The notes beneath the pieces are model-generated. The model saw only the letters and a list, made by a program, of their open reading frames with translations, had not been told where the DNA came from and made no database searches. Both the position numbers and the translations under genes were made by a program. Shown piece by piece: positions 28,326 through 40,389 of a DNA stretch of 64,000 nt. Origin of the DNA: Aquabacterium sp. GTDB lineage: Bacteria; Pseudomonadota; Gammaproteobacteria; Burkholderiales; Burkholderiaceae_C. Position 1 is the stretch's first letter. Each line of letters opens with the position of its first letter. The stretch covers positions 186,001 through 250,000 of the forward strand of contig JAHFQM010000005.1 in the NCBI GenBank assembly GCA_023266355.1, in the 5' to 3' direction.

Positions 28326-29054
28326 TCAGCGTGGCGAAGGGGTGGTGGCGCCTGTGTCGGCGGGGGCGTGGCGCAGCGCCTGCGTCACCTCGTCGCGCAG
28401 GCGCATGAGCGCGCTCAGCGAGGCGTCACGCGGGGCGATGGCGCTCCAGATCAGTTCGGTGAGTTGCTCGGCCGTGGTGTCGATGCGCGGGCGCTTCAGC
28501 GTGGTGATGGCGTCCCACAGCACGTGCTCCATCGCGCCATAGACCAGGTCGCGCAGCAGGCGCAGCGGCATGTCCTGGCGCACCAGGCCCTGGGCCTGGC
28601 CCTCGGCCAGCGCGTGCATCAGCGGCGCGGTGTAGCGGCGCTTGCAGTCGGCGATCACGGCGGCGAGTTCGGGCTCGGCCGCGCGGCCCTCGCTGAGCAC
28701 CAGCGCGCACAGGCCCGAGCCATCGGCCAGCAGGGTGACGAGGTGGGCGCGCACCACGTGGGCCAGTTTGGCGTGCACGCCGGGCAGGGGCGGCACGTCG
28801 CGTTCCAGCTCGGCCGAGATCTCGCCATACCAGTCGGTGATGACCTGGATGCACAGCTCGCGCTTGCCCGCGAAGTAGGTGAACACCGTGGCTTCCGACA
28901 CCCCGGCGGCCTGCGCGATCAAGGCCGTGGTGGCGCCCTGGTAGCCGTGCTCGGAGAACACCCGGCGTGCCGCGGCCAGCAGGTCCTGGACGCGGTGGGC
29001 GGTGCTGGCACGGCGTGGCGTGGTGCGCTGGAGGGCGGTGCTGGGCGATGGCAT
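28326..29054 (-). CDS. TetR-family regulator of the liu operon (LiuQ-like)
   Basis: About 242 residues with a TetR helix-turn-helix: AHRVQDLLAAARRVFSEHGY, TTALIAQAAGVSEATVFTYF, AGKRELCIQVI. It is the promoter-proximal gene of the liu operon, 6 nt before liuB, so it is probably autoregulated and controls leucine/isovalerate breakdown. Betaproteobacterial liu operons are known to use either a MerR (LiuR) or a TetR (LiuQ) regulator. The start is uncertain: GTG at 29072 would overlap a palindrome that looks like its own operator, so I prefer ATG 29054, though no clear ribosome site precedes either. Confidence 0.85.
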   Translation of the reverse strand: MPSPSTALQRTTPRRASTAHRVQDLLAAARRVFSEHGYQGATTALIAQAAGVSEATVFTYFAGKRELCIQVITDWYGEISAELERDVPPLPGVHAKLAHVVRAHLVTLLADGSGLCALVLSEGRAAEPELAAVIADCKRRYTAPLMHALAEGQAQGLVRQDMPLRLLRDLVYGAMEHVLWDAITTLKRPRIDTTAEQLTELIWSAIAPRDASLSALMRLRDEVTQALRHAPADTGATTPSPR

Positions 29055-29062
29055 CTGAAAAT

Positions 29063-29153
29063 TGAGTGTCACTCAGGTATGGGTTCCATCATGCCAGCTG
29101 AGGCCTTGCCTTGTCATGGCCTGTGCCTCAGGGTTTGACCTGAGTTGTGCTCA
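29063..29153. promoter_or_regulatory. Two 13-bp palindromes upstream of the liu regulator
   Basis: TGAGTGTCACTCA at 29063-29075 is a perfect odd palindrome just upstream of the preferred regulator start; TGAGTTGTGCTCA at 29141-29153 shares the outer TGAGT/CTCA arms. Both lie in the 184-bp gap between the liu regulator and the divergent thioesterase. They are plausible sites for the TetR-type regulator on both promoters. Confidence 0.5.
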
Positions 29154-29238
29154 AGGCATCGGAGACCTTCGGCCAGGCCTGCGACACCGCCATGGCATGA
29201 TGGCGCCCTGCCTCGCCTGCCCGCCATTCCCCTGCACC

Positions 29239-29688
29239 ATGTCTGCCGACCTCTCCTGGGACCGCCCCCAGCCCCACACGCTGGACGTGGTCGTGTCGCC
29301 CGAGCACATCGACCTCATGCGCCACACCAACAACGTGGTGTACCTGCAGTGGCTGGAAGACGTGGCCTGGGCGCACTCCGCCGCACTGGGCCTGGGGCCG
29401 GCGCAGTACGAGGCCCTGGGGCACGGCATGGTGGTGCGCCAGCACGAGCTCAACTACCTGCAGGCCACCCGCCTGGGCGAGCGCCTCGTGCTCGGCACCT
29501 GGCTCACGGGCGCCGACAAGCTCACCCTGCAGCGCCACTACCAGTTCATCCGCACCGACGACGGCCAGACGGTGTTCCGCGGTCGCAGCGAGTTCGTCTG
29601 CGTGGACATCGCCCAGGGCCGCGTGCGCCGCATGCCGCCCGAATTCGTGCAGGCCTACAGCGGCGCGCTGGTGCTTGATGCTCGCTGA
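29239..29688 (+). CDS. Acyl-CoA thioesterase, hot-dog fold (YbgC/FcbC type)
   Basis: 149 residues. [28 protein letters not shown] (in part) carries the Asp/His/Asn region of 4-hydroxybenzoyl-CoA-thioesterase-like enzymes, and [21 protein letters not shown] forms the later strands. It hydrolyses an acyl-CoA of unknown identity. ATG 29239 begins [10 protein letters not shown]. It overlaps recQ by 11 nt, so both are likely co-transcribed; divergent from the liu operon. Confidence 0.82.
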   Translation: MSADLSWDRPQPHTLDVVVSPEHIDLMRHTNNVVYLQWLEDVAWAHSAALGLGPAQYEALGHGMVVRQHELNYLQATRLGERLVLGTWLTGADKLTLQRHYQFIRTDDGQTVFRGRSEFVCVDIAQGRVRRMPPEFVQAYSGALVLDAR

Positions 29689-31522
29689 CATCCTCCACGA
29701 GGTCTTTGGCTACAGCGCCTTCCGCGGCCAGCAGGCCGACATCGTCGCGCACGTCGCTTCGGGGCACGACGCCCTGGTGCTGATGCCCACGGGCGGTGGC
29801 AAGAGCCTGTGCTACCAGGTGCCGGCGATTGCGCGCCACCGCGAAGGCAAGGGCGTCACCATCGTCGTCTCACCGCTGATCGCGCTGATGCACGACCAGG
29901 TCGGGGCGCTCGAAGAAGTCGGCGTGCACGCGGCCTTCCTCAACAGCACCCTGAGCAGCGAAGACGCCCAGCGCATCGAGCGCGAGATGATGGCCGGCCG
30001 CCTGGTCATGCTGTACGTGGCGCCCGAACGCGTCACCCACCCGCGCTTCCAGGCGCAGCTGGCCAGCCTGCACGAGCGCGGCCTGCTCAGCCTCTTCGCC
30101 ATCGACGAAGCGCACTGCGTCAGCCAGTGGGGCCACGACTTCCGCGAAGACTACCTGCAGCTCTCCATGCTGCACGAGCGCTACCCCGACGTGCCCCGCG
30201 TGGCGCTGACGGCCACCGCCGACGACCAGACCCGCGCCGACATGATCGAGCGCCTGCAGCTGCAGGACGCCCGCGTCTTCATCAGCAGCTTCGACCGGCC
30301 CAACATCCGCTACACCCTGGTCGAGAAGGACAACCCCCGCCAGCAGCTGTTGCGCTTCATCCGACGCGAGCACGAGGGCGATGCCGGCATCGTCTACTGC
30401 CAAAGCCGCAAGAAGGTGGAAGACACGGCCGAGTGGCTGAGCGAGCAGGGCATCCCCGCCTTGCCCTACCACGCCGGCCTGGACGCGGGCGTGCGCCAGC
30501 GCCACCAGGACCGCTTCCTGCGCGAAGACGGCCTCGTCATGGTGGCCACCGTGGCCTTCGGCATGGGCATCGACAAGCCCGACGTGCGCTTCGTGGCCCA
30601 CCTCGACCTGCCCAAGAACATCGAGGCCTACTACCAGGAAACAGGCCGTGCCGGCCGCGATGGCGCCGACGCCGAAGCCTGGCTGGCCTACGGCCTGGCC
30701 GATGTCGTCAACCAGCGCCGCATGATCGACGAGAGCCCGGCGCACGACGACTTCAAGCGCGTGCAGCGCGGCAAGCTTGACGCCCTGCTCGCCCTGGCCG
30801 AGGCCCACGACTGCCGCCGCGTGCGCCTGCTGGCTTACTTCGGCGAAGACAGCACCCCCTGCGGCAACTGCGACAACTGCCTGAACCCGCCGCAGACCTG
30901 GGATGGCACCGAGGCCGCGCGCAAGCTGCTCAGTGGCATCTACCGCTTCTGGCAGCACGGCCAGCAGCGATTTGGCGCGGGCCACCTCATCGACGTGCTG
31001 CGCGGCCGCCTGACCGACAAGGTCACGCAGTACGGCCACCAGGGCTTGAGCACCTTCGGCATCGGGGCCGACCTCAGCGAGCACCAATGGCGTGCGGTGC
31101 TGCGCCAACTCGTGGCCCTGGGCCATGTGGTGGCCGAGGGCGAGTTCAACACCCTGGGCCTGAGCCCCAGCGCGCGCGCCGTGCTCAAGGGCGAGCAGGC
31201 CATCGTGCTCAAGGTGGCGGCGGAAGCGTTGCCTCGCACCAAGCTGGCGCGGCCCAAAAGCGGCAGCAGCGGCGCGGGCAGTGCACCGCCGGTGCCGCTG
31301 GAAGCCGATGCCCTGGCCCGCTACGAGGCCCTCAAGGCCTGGCGGGCCGAAGTGGCGCGCGAGCACAACCTGCCCGCCTACGTCGTCTTCCACGACGCCA
31401 CCCTGGCCGAGATGGCCCGCATGGCACCGTCCACCCTGGACGAGCTCGCCACCATCAGCGGCGTGGGCACCAAAAAGCTGCAGGCCTACGGCGAGCAGAT
31501 CCTGGCGGTCTGGCGCGCCTGA
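29678..31522 (+). CDS. recQ: ATP-dependent DNA helicase RecQ
   Basis: 614 residues. Superfamily 2 motifs in order: Walker [18 protein letters not shown] (about 35-51), [61 protein letters not shown] and [10 protein letters not shown]. The zinc-binding Cys cluster [13 protein letters not shown] follows, then the winged-helix domain, and a C-terminal HRDC domain (about residues 540-614). It unwinds recombination and repair intermediates. ATG 29678 gives [12 protein letters not shown], the family N-terminus, overlapping the thioesterase stop. Confidence 0.97.
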   Translation: MLADILHEVFGYSAFRGQQADIVAHVASGHDALVLMPTGGGKSLCYQVPAIARHREGKGVTIVVSPLIALMHDQVGALEEVGVHAAFLNSTLSSEDAQRIEREMMAGRLVMLYVAPERVTHPRFQAQLASLHERGLLSLFAIDEAHCVSQWGHDFREDYLQLSMLHERYPDVPRVALTATADDQTRADMIERLQLQDARVFISSFDRPNIRYTLVEKDNPRQQLLRFIRREHEGDAGIVYCQSRKKVEDTAEWLSEQGIPALPYHAGLDAGVRQRHQDRFLREDGLVMVATVAFGMGIDKPDVRFVAHLDLPKNIEAYYQETGRAGRDGADAEAWLAYGLADVVNQRRMIDESPAHDDFKRVQRGKLDALLALAEAHDCRRVRLLAYFGEDSTPCGNCDNCLNPPQTWDGTEAARKLLSGIYRFWQHGQQRFGAGHLIDVLRGRLTDKVTQYGHQGLSTFGIGADLSEHQWRAVLRQLVALGHVVAEGEFNTLGLSPSARAVLKGEQAIVLKVAAEALPRTKLARPKSGSSGAGSAPPVPLEADALARYEALKAWRAEVAREHNLPAYVVFHDATLAEMARMAPSTLDELATISGVGTKKLQAYGEQILAVWRA

Positions 31523-31537
31523 GCGTCCGCCAGCGCC

Positions 31538-31561
31538 CGCATACGTCAAATGACGTATGCG
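31538..31561. terminator. 24-bp perfect inverted repeat after recQ
   Basis: CGCATACGTCA-AA-TGACGTATGCG: 11-bp perfect arms with a 2-nt centre, 16 nt after the recQ stop and about 90 nt before the porin ATG. It lacks a T-tract. With such a short centre it may be a DNA operator for the porin promoter rather than an RNA terminator. Confidence 0.45.
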
Positions 31562-31652
31562 CTCTGAAACTGTCACGCTTTTTGCTCATGCAGACGCAGC
31601 GGCCCTCACGGGTCCTTCCGTCCCTGAACCCATCCTGTTAGGAGCAAGAGCG

Positions 31653-32729
31653 ATGTCTGCAAACAAGAAGCTGGTGGCTGTGGCCGCCCTCACGCTGGTC
31701 TCTGGTCTGGCCCATGCCCAGTCCCAACTCAAGGTTTACGGTTACCTCGAAACCGCGATCGGCTCATTCAAGCCGGTGGGCGAACAGTCCGTCACCAAGG
31801 TGCAGAGCGGTGACATGATGACCAGCTTCCTCGGCTTCGCCGGCACGGAAGACCTGGGCGGTGGCCTCAAGGCAGAGTTCGCGCTGGAAACCTTCATCGG
31901 CGTGGACAACGGCGCCAACATCCAGAACCAGGCCGGCCAATACTGGAGCCGCACCTCCTGGGTGGGCCTCAGCGGTGGCTTCGGCAAGATCGCGCTCGGC
32001 CAGTACGACACGCCGCTGTTCACCGCCGGCCTGAGCTACAACCCGTTTGGCAGCTCGATGACGTACTCGCCCACGATGCGCCACTTCTACAACCTGGGCT
32101 CGACGGCCTCGTCCAAGCTGACCAACCTGTCGCAAACCGACACCGGCTGGATCAACTCGGTCACCTATGAAACCCCGACCTACGCGGGCTTCTCGGGCAT
32201 CGTGCAGTTCGCGCCCAAGGAAAGCGCCAACGCGCAAAACAGCAACAGCTACAGCGTGGGGGGCTCCTACAACGGCGGCCCGCTGAGCCTGATGGCCGTG
32301 TACGTGGACGCCGGCACTTCGCCCAAGATCGGCTCGGCCGCGGTGTCTGCCTACCCCACCGAATTCCGTGCGGCCAACTTCAACGCCAGCTATGACTTCG
32401 GCGTGCTCAAGGCCTTCGGCCAGTACACCCGCTTCAAGTACTACGACAACGCGCCCCTCAGCGTCGGCACCCTGACCGGCGTGACCAAGGCCAATGTGTG
32501 GCAGGTCGGTGTGAGCGTGCCGGTCACGGCGTCCGGCACGGTGCTGGCTTCGTACGGTGCGGCCAAGTACAAGCAGGTGGGCGATGACAGCAGCGACAAG
32601 ATCCTGTCGCTGGGCTACGACCACGCCCTGTCCAAGCGCACCGGCCTGTACGCCGCCTTCACCACGGAAAAGCTCAGCGATTTCAAGGGCGGCCGTGCAC
32701 TGGCGCTGGGCGTCAAGCACAGCTTCTGA
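31653..32729 (+). CDS. Gram-negative porin (Omp32-like)
   Basis: 358 residues. Signal peptide about 1-21 (MSANKKLVAVAALTLVSGLA, cleavage after AHA), then mature start QSQLKVYGYLETAIG and alternating beta strands ending in an aromatic C-terminal residue (LGVKHSF), the BAM recognition signature. Length and pattern match the 16-strand trimeric general porins of Burkholderiales such as Comamonas/Acidovorax Omp32. It allows diffusion of small, probably anionic, solutes. RBS TTAGGAG lies before ATG 31653, and a strong terminator follows. Confidence 0.93.
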   Translation: MSANKKLVAVAALTLVSGLAHAQSQLKVYGYLETAIGSFKPVGEQSVTKVQSGDMMTSFLGFAGTEDLGGGLKAEFALETFIGVDNGANIQNQAGQYWSRTSWVGLSGGFGKIALGQYDTPLFTAGLSYNPFGSSMTYSPTMRHFYNLGSTASSKLTNLSQTDTGWINSVTYETPTYAGFSGIVQFAPKESANAQNSNSYSVGGSYNGGPLSLMAVYVDAGTSPKIGSAAVSAYPTEFRAANFNASYDFGVLKAFGQYTRFKYYDNAPLSVGTLTGVTKANVWQVGVSVPVTASGTVLASYGAAKYKQVGDDSSDKILSLGYDHALSKRTGLYAAFTTEKLSDFKGGRALALGVKHSF

Positions 32730-32751
32730 GCACCGTTTCGGTGACACGCAC

Positions 32752-32775
32752 AAGCGCCCTGCGGGGCGCTTTTTT
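32752..32775 (+). terminator. Rho-independent terminator of the porin gene
   Basis: Stem AGCGCCC / GGGGCGCT around a short loop, followed by six T, beginning 23 nt after the porin stop. Confidence 0.88.
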
Positions 32776-32842
32776 CATGGGGCTGGCCGACGTGCCGAGC
32801 GTGACAAAACACCGCGAAATCCGAGGTGAGAACGTGCACTGC

Positions 32843-32858
32843 TGGCACGCTTCATGCT
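32843..32858 (+). promoter_or_regulatory. Candidate sigma-54 promoter
   Basis: TGGCACGCTTCATGCT: TGGCAC then 5 nt then ATGCT, with the invariant GG and GC dinucleotides exactly 10 nt apart, against the consensus TGGCAC-N5-TTGCW. It would start transcription near 32869, in a gap between porin and metW with no confirmed rightward gene. Confidence 0.5.
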
Positions 32859-32868
32859 CAATAGACAG

Positions 32869-33006
32869 TGGGTCTGATGCAGATTTTGGAGCGTCACCGA
32901 CGAGGTGAAGCGACACGGTCGGCAGAGGGGGCCCGTGACTGCGAAGTCACCTTTGTTTGACCAGAGCGTTCAAGGCGCCCCCTTCACGGGGGGCGCCTCT
33001 TTTTTT
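32869..33006 (+). ncRNA. Candidate intergenic small RNA
   Basis: About 138 nt bounded by the sigma-54-like element and a strong terminator on the same strand. It has two internal stems, TCACC-GACGA-GGTGA (32894-32908) and GTGACT-GCGA-AGTCAC (32935-32950, tetraloop), then the terminator. A 27-codon frame (ATG 32877 to TGA 32960) also fits inside but has no clear ribosome site. I could not match it to a known RNA family. The neighbouring genes do not explain a rightward terminator here, which is the main argument for a transcript. Confidence 0.45.
32973..33006 (+). terminator. Strong rightward terminator before metW end
   Basis: 10-bp stem AGGCGCCCCC / GGGGGGCGCCT with a short loop and seven T (33000-33006). 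The T-run is on the plus strand only, so it fits a rightward transcript rather than the leftward metXW operon ending at 33020. Confidence 0.8.
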
Positions 33007-33019
33007 CAGGCGCGCGGGC

Positions 33020-33616
33020 TCAGGCGCGCTCGAACTTGAACACCGCGGTGCTGGCCAGCAGGTTAGGCCACAGGCGCACCTCGTGGCCATCGTGCCAGCC
33101 GAAAGATTCGAGGATGCGCAGGCCGTTCTTGCCCGCCAGGATCTCGAAGTCCGCGAAGGTCGCCACGCGGATGTTGGGCGTGTCGTACCACTGGTAGGGC
33201 AGGCTGCGCGAGACGGGCATGCGCCCGCGCAACACACTGAAACGGTGCGGCCAATGCGCGAAGTTGGGGAAGCTCACCAGGCCCGTGCGCCCAATCCGTG
33301 CGGTCTCGCGCAGCATGTCTTCGGTGTTGCGCAGGTGCTGGAGGGTGTCGAGCTGCAGCACCACGTCGAAGCTGTTGTCATCGAAGATGCTCAGGCCCTC
33401 TTCGAGGTTGCGCTGGATGACGTTGACGCCGCGGGCCACGCAGGCCTCGACCTTGGCGTCGTCCAGCTCGATGCCGTAGCCGCTGCACTGGCGCGCATCG
33501 CGCAGCAGGGCCAGCAGGGCGCCGTCGCCGCAACCCAGGTCGAGCACGCGCGAGCCCGGCGGGATCAGCGAGGCGATGACGTGGTGGAAGGGGTTGTGTG
33601 TCTGGACCGCGCTCAT
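33020..33616 (-). CDS. metW: Methionine biosynthesis protein MetW
   Basis: 198 residues, SAM-methyltransferase-like fold: [73 protein letters not shown]. MetW accompanies MetX in Burkholderiales and Pseudomonas and is needed for full homoserine acylation. The ATG at 33616 overlaps the metX stop by four bases (ATGA). Confidence 0.95.
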   Translation of the reverse strand: MSAVQTHNPFHHVIASLIPPGSRVLDLGCGDGALLALLRDARQCSGYGIELDDAKVEACVARGVNVIQRNLEEGLSIFDDNSFDVVLQLDTLQHLRNTEDMLRETARIGRTGLVSFPNFAHWPHRFSVLRGRMPVSRSLPYQWYDTPNIRVATFADFEILAGKNGLRILESFGWHDGHEVRLWPNLLASTAVFKFERA

Positions 33617-34770
33617 GCCTTCACCTCCCGTGCGATGCGCTCGAAGTAGGCCCGCACCACGCCGTGGTAACGCGGGTCGTCGAGCAGGAAGGCATCGTGG
33701 CCGTGGGGCGCGTCGATCTCGGCATAGCTGACGTCGTGGCGGTTGTCCACCAGCGCCTTGACGATCTCGCGCGAGCGCGCCGGCGAGAAGCGCCAGTCGG
33801 TGGTGAAGCTGATGACGAGGAATTTGGCCAGGGCCTGGGCCATCGCCGCCGACAGGCTGCCGCCGTGCGTGCGGGCCGGGTCGAAGTAATCGAGCGCCCG
33901 TGTGATCAGCAGGTAGGTGTTGGCGTCGAAGTAATCGCTGAACTTGTCGCCCTGGTAGCGCAGGTAGCTCTCGACCTGGAACTCGATGTCCTGGGTGCTG
34001 TAGCTGGGCGCGTCGCCCAGTTCGCGGCCCACGAGCTCGCGGCCGAACTTGGACTCCATCACGTCGTCCGACAGGTAGGTGATGTGGCCGATCATGCGCG
34101 CCACGCGCAGGCCGCGCCGTGGCACCACGCCGTGCTCGTAGAAGTGGCCGCCGTGGAAGTCGGGGTCGGTGACGATGGCGCGGCGCGCCACCTCGTTGAA
34201 GGCGATGTTCTGTGCCGACAGGTTCGGCGCGGTGGCCACGGCCACGCAATGGCGCACGCGGGTGGGGTGCTGCAGCGTCCAGCTCAGGGCCTGCATGCCG
34301 CCCAGGCTGCCACCCAGCACAGCGGCCAGTTGCGTGATGCCCAAGGCGTCGAGCACACGGGCCTGCGCGTTGACCCAGTCTTCCACCGTGACCACGGGGA
34401 AGTCGGCGCCATAGGGCTTGCCGGTGTCGGGGTTGGTGTGCGTCGGGCCGGTCGAGCCAAAGCACGAGCCCGGGTTGTTGATGCCGATGACGAAGAACCT
34501 GTCGGTGTCCAGCGGCTTGCCGGGGCCGATCATGTTGTCCCACCAGCCTTCGCTTTTCGGCAGGGGCTGGCCGTCGGCGCCCGCGTGCAGGCCGGCCACG
34601 TGGTGCGAGGCATTGAGCGCGTGGCACACCAGCACGGCGTTGCTGCGTTCGGCATTGAGCTGGCCGTAGGTCTCATAGGCCAGGGTGTAGTCGCGCAGTT
34701 GCGCGCCGCTCTGCAGCGGCAGGGGCGCCTCGAAGTGCAGGGTGGCGGGCGTGACGATCCCGAGGGACAT
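33613..34770 (-). CDS. metX: Homoserine O-acyltransferase MetX
   Basis: 385 residues, alpha/beta-hydrolase fold. The nucleophile elbow [12 protein letters not shown], the [14 protein letters not shown] loop, [18 protein letters not shown] and the late His in [13 protein letters not shown] give the catalytic triad. It acylates homoserine at the entry of methionine synthesis. Whether the acyl donor is acetyl- or succinyl-CoA cannot be told from the name; MetW-associated MetX proteins are often succinyltransferases. Its leader carries a pseudoknot motif and an intrinsic terminator 15 nt before the ATG. Confidence 0.95.
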   Translation of the reverse strand: MSLGIVTPATLHFEAPLPLQSGAQLRDYTLAYETYGQLNAERSNAVLVCHALNASHHVAGLHAGADGQPLPKSEGWWDNMIGPGKPLDTDRFFVIGINNPGSCFGSTGPTHTNPDTGKPYGADFPVVTVEDWVNAQARVLDALGITQLAAVLGGSLGGMQALSWTLQHPTRVRHCVAVATAPNLSAQNIAFNEVARRAIVTDPDFHGGHFYEHGVVPRRGLRVARMIGHITYLSDDVMESKFGRELVGRELGDAPSYSTQDIEFQVESYLRYQGDKFSDYFDANTYLLITRALDYFDPARTHGGSLSAAMAQALAKFLVISFTTDWRFSPARSREIVKALVDNRHDVSYAEIDAPHGHDAFLLDDPRYHGVVRAYFERIAREVKA

Positions 34771-34784
34771 GGTGGAGCGATCCA

Positions 34785-34822
34785 GAAAAAAACAAACCGG
34801 CCGCGCAGGAAGCAGGGGCCGG
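34785..34822 (-). terminator. Intrinsic terminator (attenuator) in the metX leader
   Basis: Read on the minus strand: GC-only stem CCGGCC / GGCCGG (34822-34817 with 34802-34797), 14-nt loop, then a tail of TTTG and seven T (34796-34785). It lies between the leader pseudoknot and the metX ATG at 34770, where a constitutive terminator would make no sense, so it should be conditional. Confidence 0.8.
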
Positions 34823-34831
34823 TGGCATCGA

Positions 34832-34888
34832 CCTCTTTAGCGGCATTTTTAAAGCGCCCGCAATTCGGAACGGTCGGGGAGGTGCGGG
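34832..34888 (-). promoter_or_regulatory. SAM-II-like pseudoknot riboswitch candidate upstream of metX
   Basis: Read on the minus strand: stem P1 CCCGCA (34888-34883) pairs with TGCGGG (34862-34857); the loop begins CCTC (34882-34879), which pairs with GAGG (34835-34832) downstream, closing an H-type pseudoknot. The strand between contains AAATGCCGCTAAAGAGG, close to the AAATGnnGCTAAAnAGG segment I recall from SAM-II aptamers. The loop 1 sequence differs from the SAM-II type, so class is unproven. A terminator follows at once, fitting SAM control by early termination. Confidence 0.55.
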
Positions 34889-34889
34889 C

Positions 34890-35131
34890 AGATGCAGCAT
34901 GCACTTCCGACGGCAAATCGGCGCTGTGGGGCAGTGTAGCCGCAATTCGGGCTGTCGCAAGCAAGCCACACTGACGTGGCGCAAGGCCCCTGTCCGACGC
35001 CATCCGCTTGCGTCCTGGGCGCCACAGCGCCGCAAGCTGCACGACGCAAGGCGTTCAAATGCCACGAATGGCGGCGGCCCGATTCGCTACATTGGTTCGG
35101 CGAGCCACTCCCGGTTGCGCAGGAGGAAGCC
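34890..35131. other. Divergent intergenic region, metX and glutamate-synthase-like gene
   Basis: Holds the start of the metX leader and presumably both promoters. AGGAGG (35121-35126) is the ribosome site for the rightward gene. I see no further gene or repeat in it. Confidence 0.5.
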
Positions 35132-36787
35132 ATGCCGAGGTGGTTGATTCGACTCAACGCACACATCCCCATCCGTTACGCGGCCTGGGTGGCTGCCGTG
35201 TTGGGGCTGTTGTACGGCCTGTGGCTGTGGGCGACCGAGGGCGGCCACCACGGCTGGGCGCTGGCCTTGGTGTGCACCGTGCCGGCGGGCCTGGGCCTCA
35301 ACGACATGCGCCAGGCGCCGCGCTCCATCTTGCGCAACTACCCGGTGATCGGGCACCTGCGCTACCTGCTGGAGTTCATCCGGCCGGAAATCCGCCAGTA
35401 CTTCATCGAGAGCGACAACGAGGCCGCGCCCTTCTCGCGCCAGCAGCGCTCGCTCGTGTACCAGCGCGCCAAGGGCGAGCCCGACAAGCGCCCCTTCGGC
35501 ACGCAGAAGGACGTGGGCGCCACGGGCTACGAGTGGTTGAGCCATTCGATGGTGCCCAGCGACGTGGCCTCGCACGATTTCCGCGTCACCATCGGCGCGG
35601 GCGGCTCGTCGTGCACGCAGCCTTACAGCGCCAGCGTCTTCAACATCTCGGCGATGAGCTTTGGCGCGCTCAGTGCCAACGCCGTGCTGGCGCTCAACAC
35701 CGGCGCGCGCAAGGGCGGCTTCGCCCACGACACGGGCGAGGGCTCCATCAGCCGTTACCACCGCGAGCCTGGCGGTGACCTGATCTGGGAGATCGGCTCG
35801 GGCTACTTCGGTTGCCGCAACGACGCCGGCCAGTTCGATGCCGACAAGTTCGTGGCCAACGCGCGCGAGCCGCAGGTCAAGCTGATCGAGCTCAAGCTCA
35901 GCCAGGGCGCCAAACCCGGCCATGGCGGCGTGCTGCCGGGCCCCAAGGTGACGCCGGAGATCGCGGCGACGCGCGGTGTGCCCGTCGGCGTGGACTGCGT
36001 TTCACCGGCCAGCCACAGCGCGTTCTCCACCCCCATCGAGATGGTGCAGTTCATCGAGCGGCTGCGCCAGCTCTCGGGCGGCAAACCGGTGGGCTTCAAG
36101 TTCTGCGTGGGCCACGCCTGGGAGTGGTTCGCCATGGCCAAGGCCATGCGCGAAACGGGCATCTGGCCCGATTTCATCGTGGTGGATGGCGCCGAGGGCG
36201 GCACGGGCGCTGCGCCCCTGGAGTTCACCGACCACGTCGGCGCGCCGCTGCAGGAAGGCCTGCTGCTGGTGCACAACACCCTGGTCGGCCTGGGCGAGCG
36301 TCACCGCGTCAAGCTGGGCTGCGCGGGCAAGGTGATCAGTGCGTTCGACATCGCGCGGATGATGGCCCTGGGCGCCGACTGGTGCAATTCGGGGCGAGGT
36401 TTCATGTTCGCGCTGGGCTGCATCCAGGCGCAGAGCTGCCACACGGGCCATTGCCCCACCGGCGTCACTTCGCAAGAGCCCTTGCGTGCCCGGGCGCTGG
36501 TGGTGCCGGACAAGGCCGAGCGCGTCCACCGCTTCCACCACAACACCTTGCACGCCTTGAAGGAGCTGGTGCAGGCGGCCGGTTTGCACCACCCCAACGA
36601 CATCAGCGCCGACCACATCGTGCGGCGGGTGTCGGGCTTCGAGGTGCGGCGGCTGTCGAACCTGCTGCCCTACCTGAAGCCGGGCGAGCTGCTGGCCGCC
36701 GAACGCGGCGAGGCGCCCTGGAGCCAGCCCGCCTTCGAGCAGTACTGGCTGCGGGCGCAGGCCGACTCATTCAGCCTGCGGGACTGA
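35132..36787 (+). CDS. FMN-binding glutamate synthase-like protein, membrane-anchored
   Basis: 551 residues. Two N-terminal hydrophobic segments (about 15-33 and 40-55) precede a domain like the FMN/glutamate synthase part of GltB: GHGGVLPGPKVTPEIAATRG, FIVVDGAEGGTGAAPLEF, LGCAGKVISAFDIARMMALG. The Cys cluster in ALGCIQAQSCHTGHCPTGV is that of the 3Fe-4S site. The amidotransferase and FAD subunits are absent, so it is a stand-alone paralogue of unknown reaction, common in proteobacteria. Start ATG 35132 is fixed by AGGAGG 5 nt upstream. Confidence 0.88.
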   Translation: MPRWLIRLNAHIPIRYAAWVAAVLGLLYGLWLWATEGGHHGWALALVCTVPAGLGLNDMRQAPRSILRNYPVIGHLRYLLEFIRPEIRQYFIESDNEAAPFSRQQRSLVYQRAKGEPDKRPFGTQKDVGATGYEWLSHSMVPSDVASHDFRVTIGAGGSSCTQPYSASVFNISAMSFGALSANAVLALNTGARKGGFAHDTGEGSISRYHREPGGDLIWEIGSGYFGCRNDAGQFDADKFVANAREPQVKLIELKLSQGAKPGHGGVLPGPKVTPEIAATRGVPVGVDCVSPASHSAFSTPIEMVQFIERLRQLSGGKPVGFKFCVGHAWEWFAMAKAMRETGIWPDFIVVDGAEGGTGAAPLEFTDHVGAPLQEGLLLVHNTLVGLGERHRVKLGCAGKVISAFDIARMMALGADWCNSGRGFMFALGCIQAQSCHTGHCPTGVTSQEPLRARALVVPDKAERVHRFHHNTLHALKELVQAAGLHHPNDISADHIVRRVSGFEVRRLSNLLPYLKPGELLAAERGEAPWSQPAFEQYWLRAQADSFSLRD

Positions 36788-36807
36788 CGAGGGACTGACG
36801 CTCAGCC

Positions 36808-37428
36808 TCAGGCCGCCGGCGGGGCCGTGTCGATGAAGCTCTGGCGTTGCGAGAGCTTCTCGAACAGGCGGGCCAGGTTGGGGTAGGTGTCGCGCCAGTC
36901 GATGTCAGCGAAGCGGAAATCGAGGTAACCCAAGGCACAGCCGGTGGCGATGTCGGCCAGGCTGTGGTGGGTGCCGGTGCACCAGGGGCGTTCGCCCAGG
37001 CCCTGGCTCATGGCCTTGAGGCTGGCGTGCATCTTGCCGATCTGGCGGTCGATCCAGGCCTGGCTGCGCTGTGCCTCGGTGCGGCCCGGCCAGGTGGCCT
37101 CCATGCGCGCCATGATGGCGGCGTCCAGCAGGCCGTCGGCCAGGGCTTCCCAGGTGCGCACTTCCACGCGCTCGCGGCCGCTCAAGGGGATGAGCTTGCC
37201 CACGGGCGAGAGGGTGTCCACGTATTCGACGATGACGCGCGAATCGAAGATCGCCTCGCCGCCTTCCATCACCAGGCAAGGCACCTTGCCCAGGGGGTTG
37301 GACGCCGAGATGGTGGTGTCGGCAGCCCACACGTCCTCCACGTCGAACTTGTAGTCGAGCTTTTTCTCGGCCAGCACCATGCGCACCTTGCGGACGTAAG
37401 GGCTGGTCAGGGATCCGATCAGTTTCAT
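36808..37428 (-). CDS. Glutathione S-transferase family protein
   Basis: 206 residues. Thioredoxin-like N-domain (MKLIGSLTSPYVRKVRMVLA, NPLGKVPCLVMEGGEAIFDS) with the cis-Pro and the Glu/Asp-Ser glutathione-binding turn, then an all-helical C-domain with the N-cap GTHHSLADIATG. The Ser in TSPYVRK could be the catalytic residue, as in the YibF/stringent-starvation-like group. The substrate is unknown. It is convergent with the preceding gene (20-nt gap). Confidence 0.9.
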   Translation of the reverse strand: MKLIGSLTSPYVRKVRMVLAEKKLDYKFDVEDVWAADTTISASNPLGKVPCLVMEGGEAIFDSRVIVEYVDTLSPVGKLIPLSGRERVEVRTWEALADGLLDAAIMARMEATWPGRTEAQRSQAWIDRQIGKMHASLKAMSQGLGERPWCTGTHHSLADIATGCALGYLDFRFADIDWRDTYPNLARLFEKLSQRQSFIDTAPPAA

Positions 37429-37566
37429 TCTGTGTCGTCGTGTGTGTCTGTGGCGGATTTTATCTGCCCCCCGGGACTTGCGTCTGCGGCGGCCTCCATC
37501 CCCGGCCGATCCACCTGTTTCGGGGGAGTTGTGCGGCGCGCGGGTGATGCATCCCATTACATTTGA

Positions 37567-40389
<2,823 letters not shown>

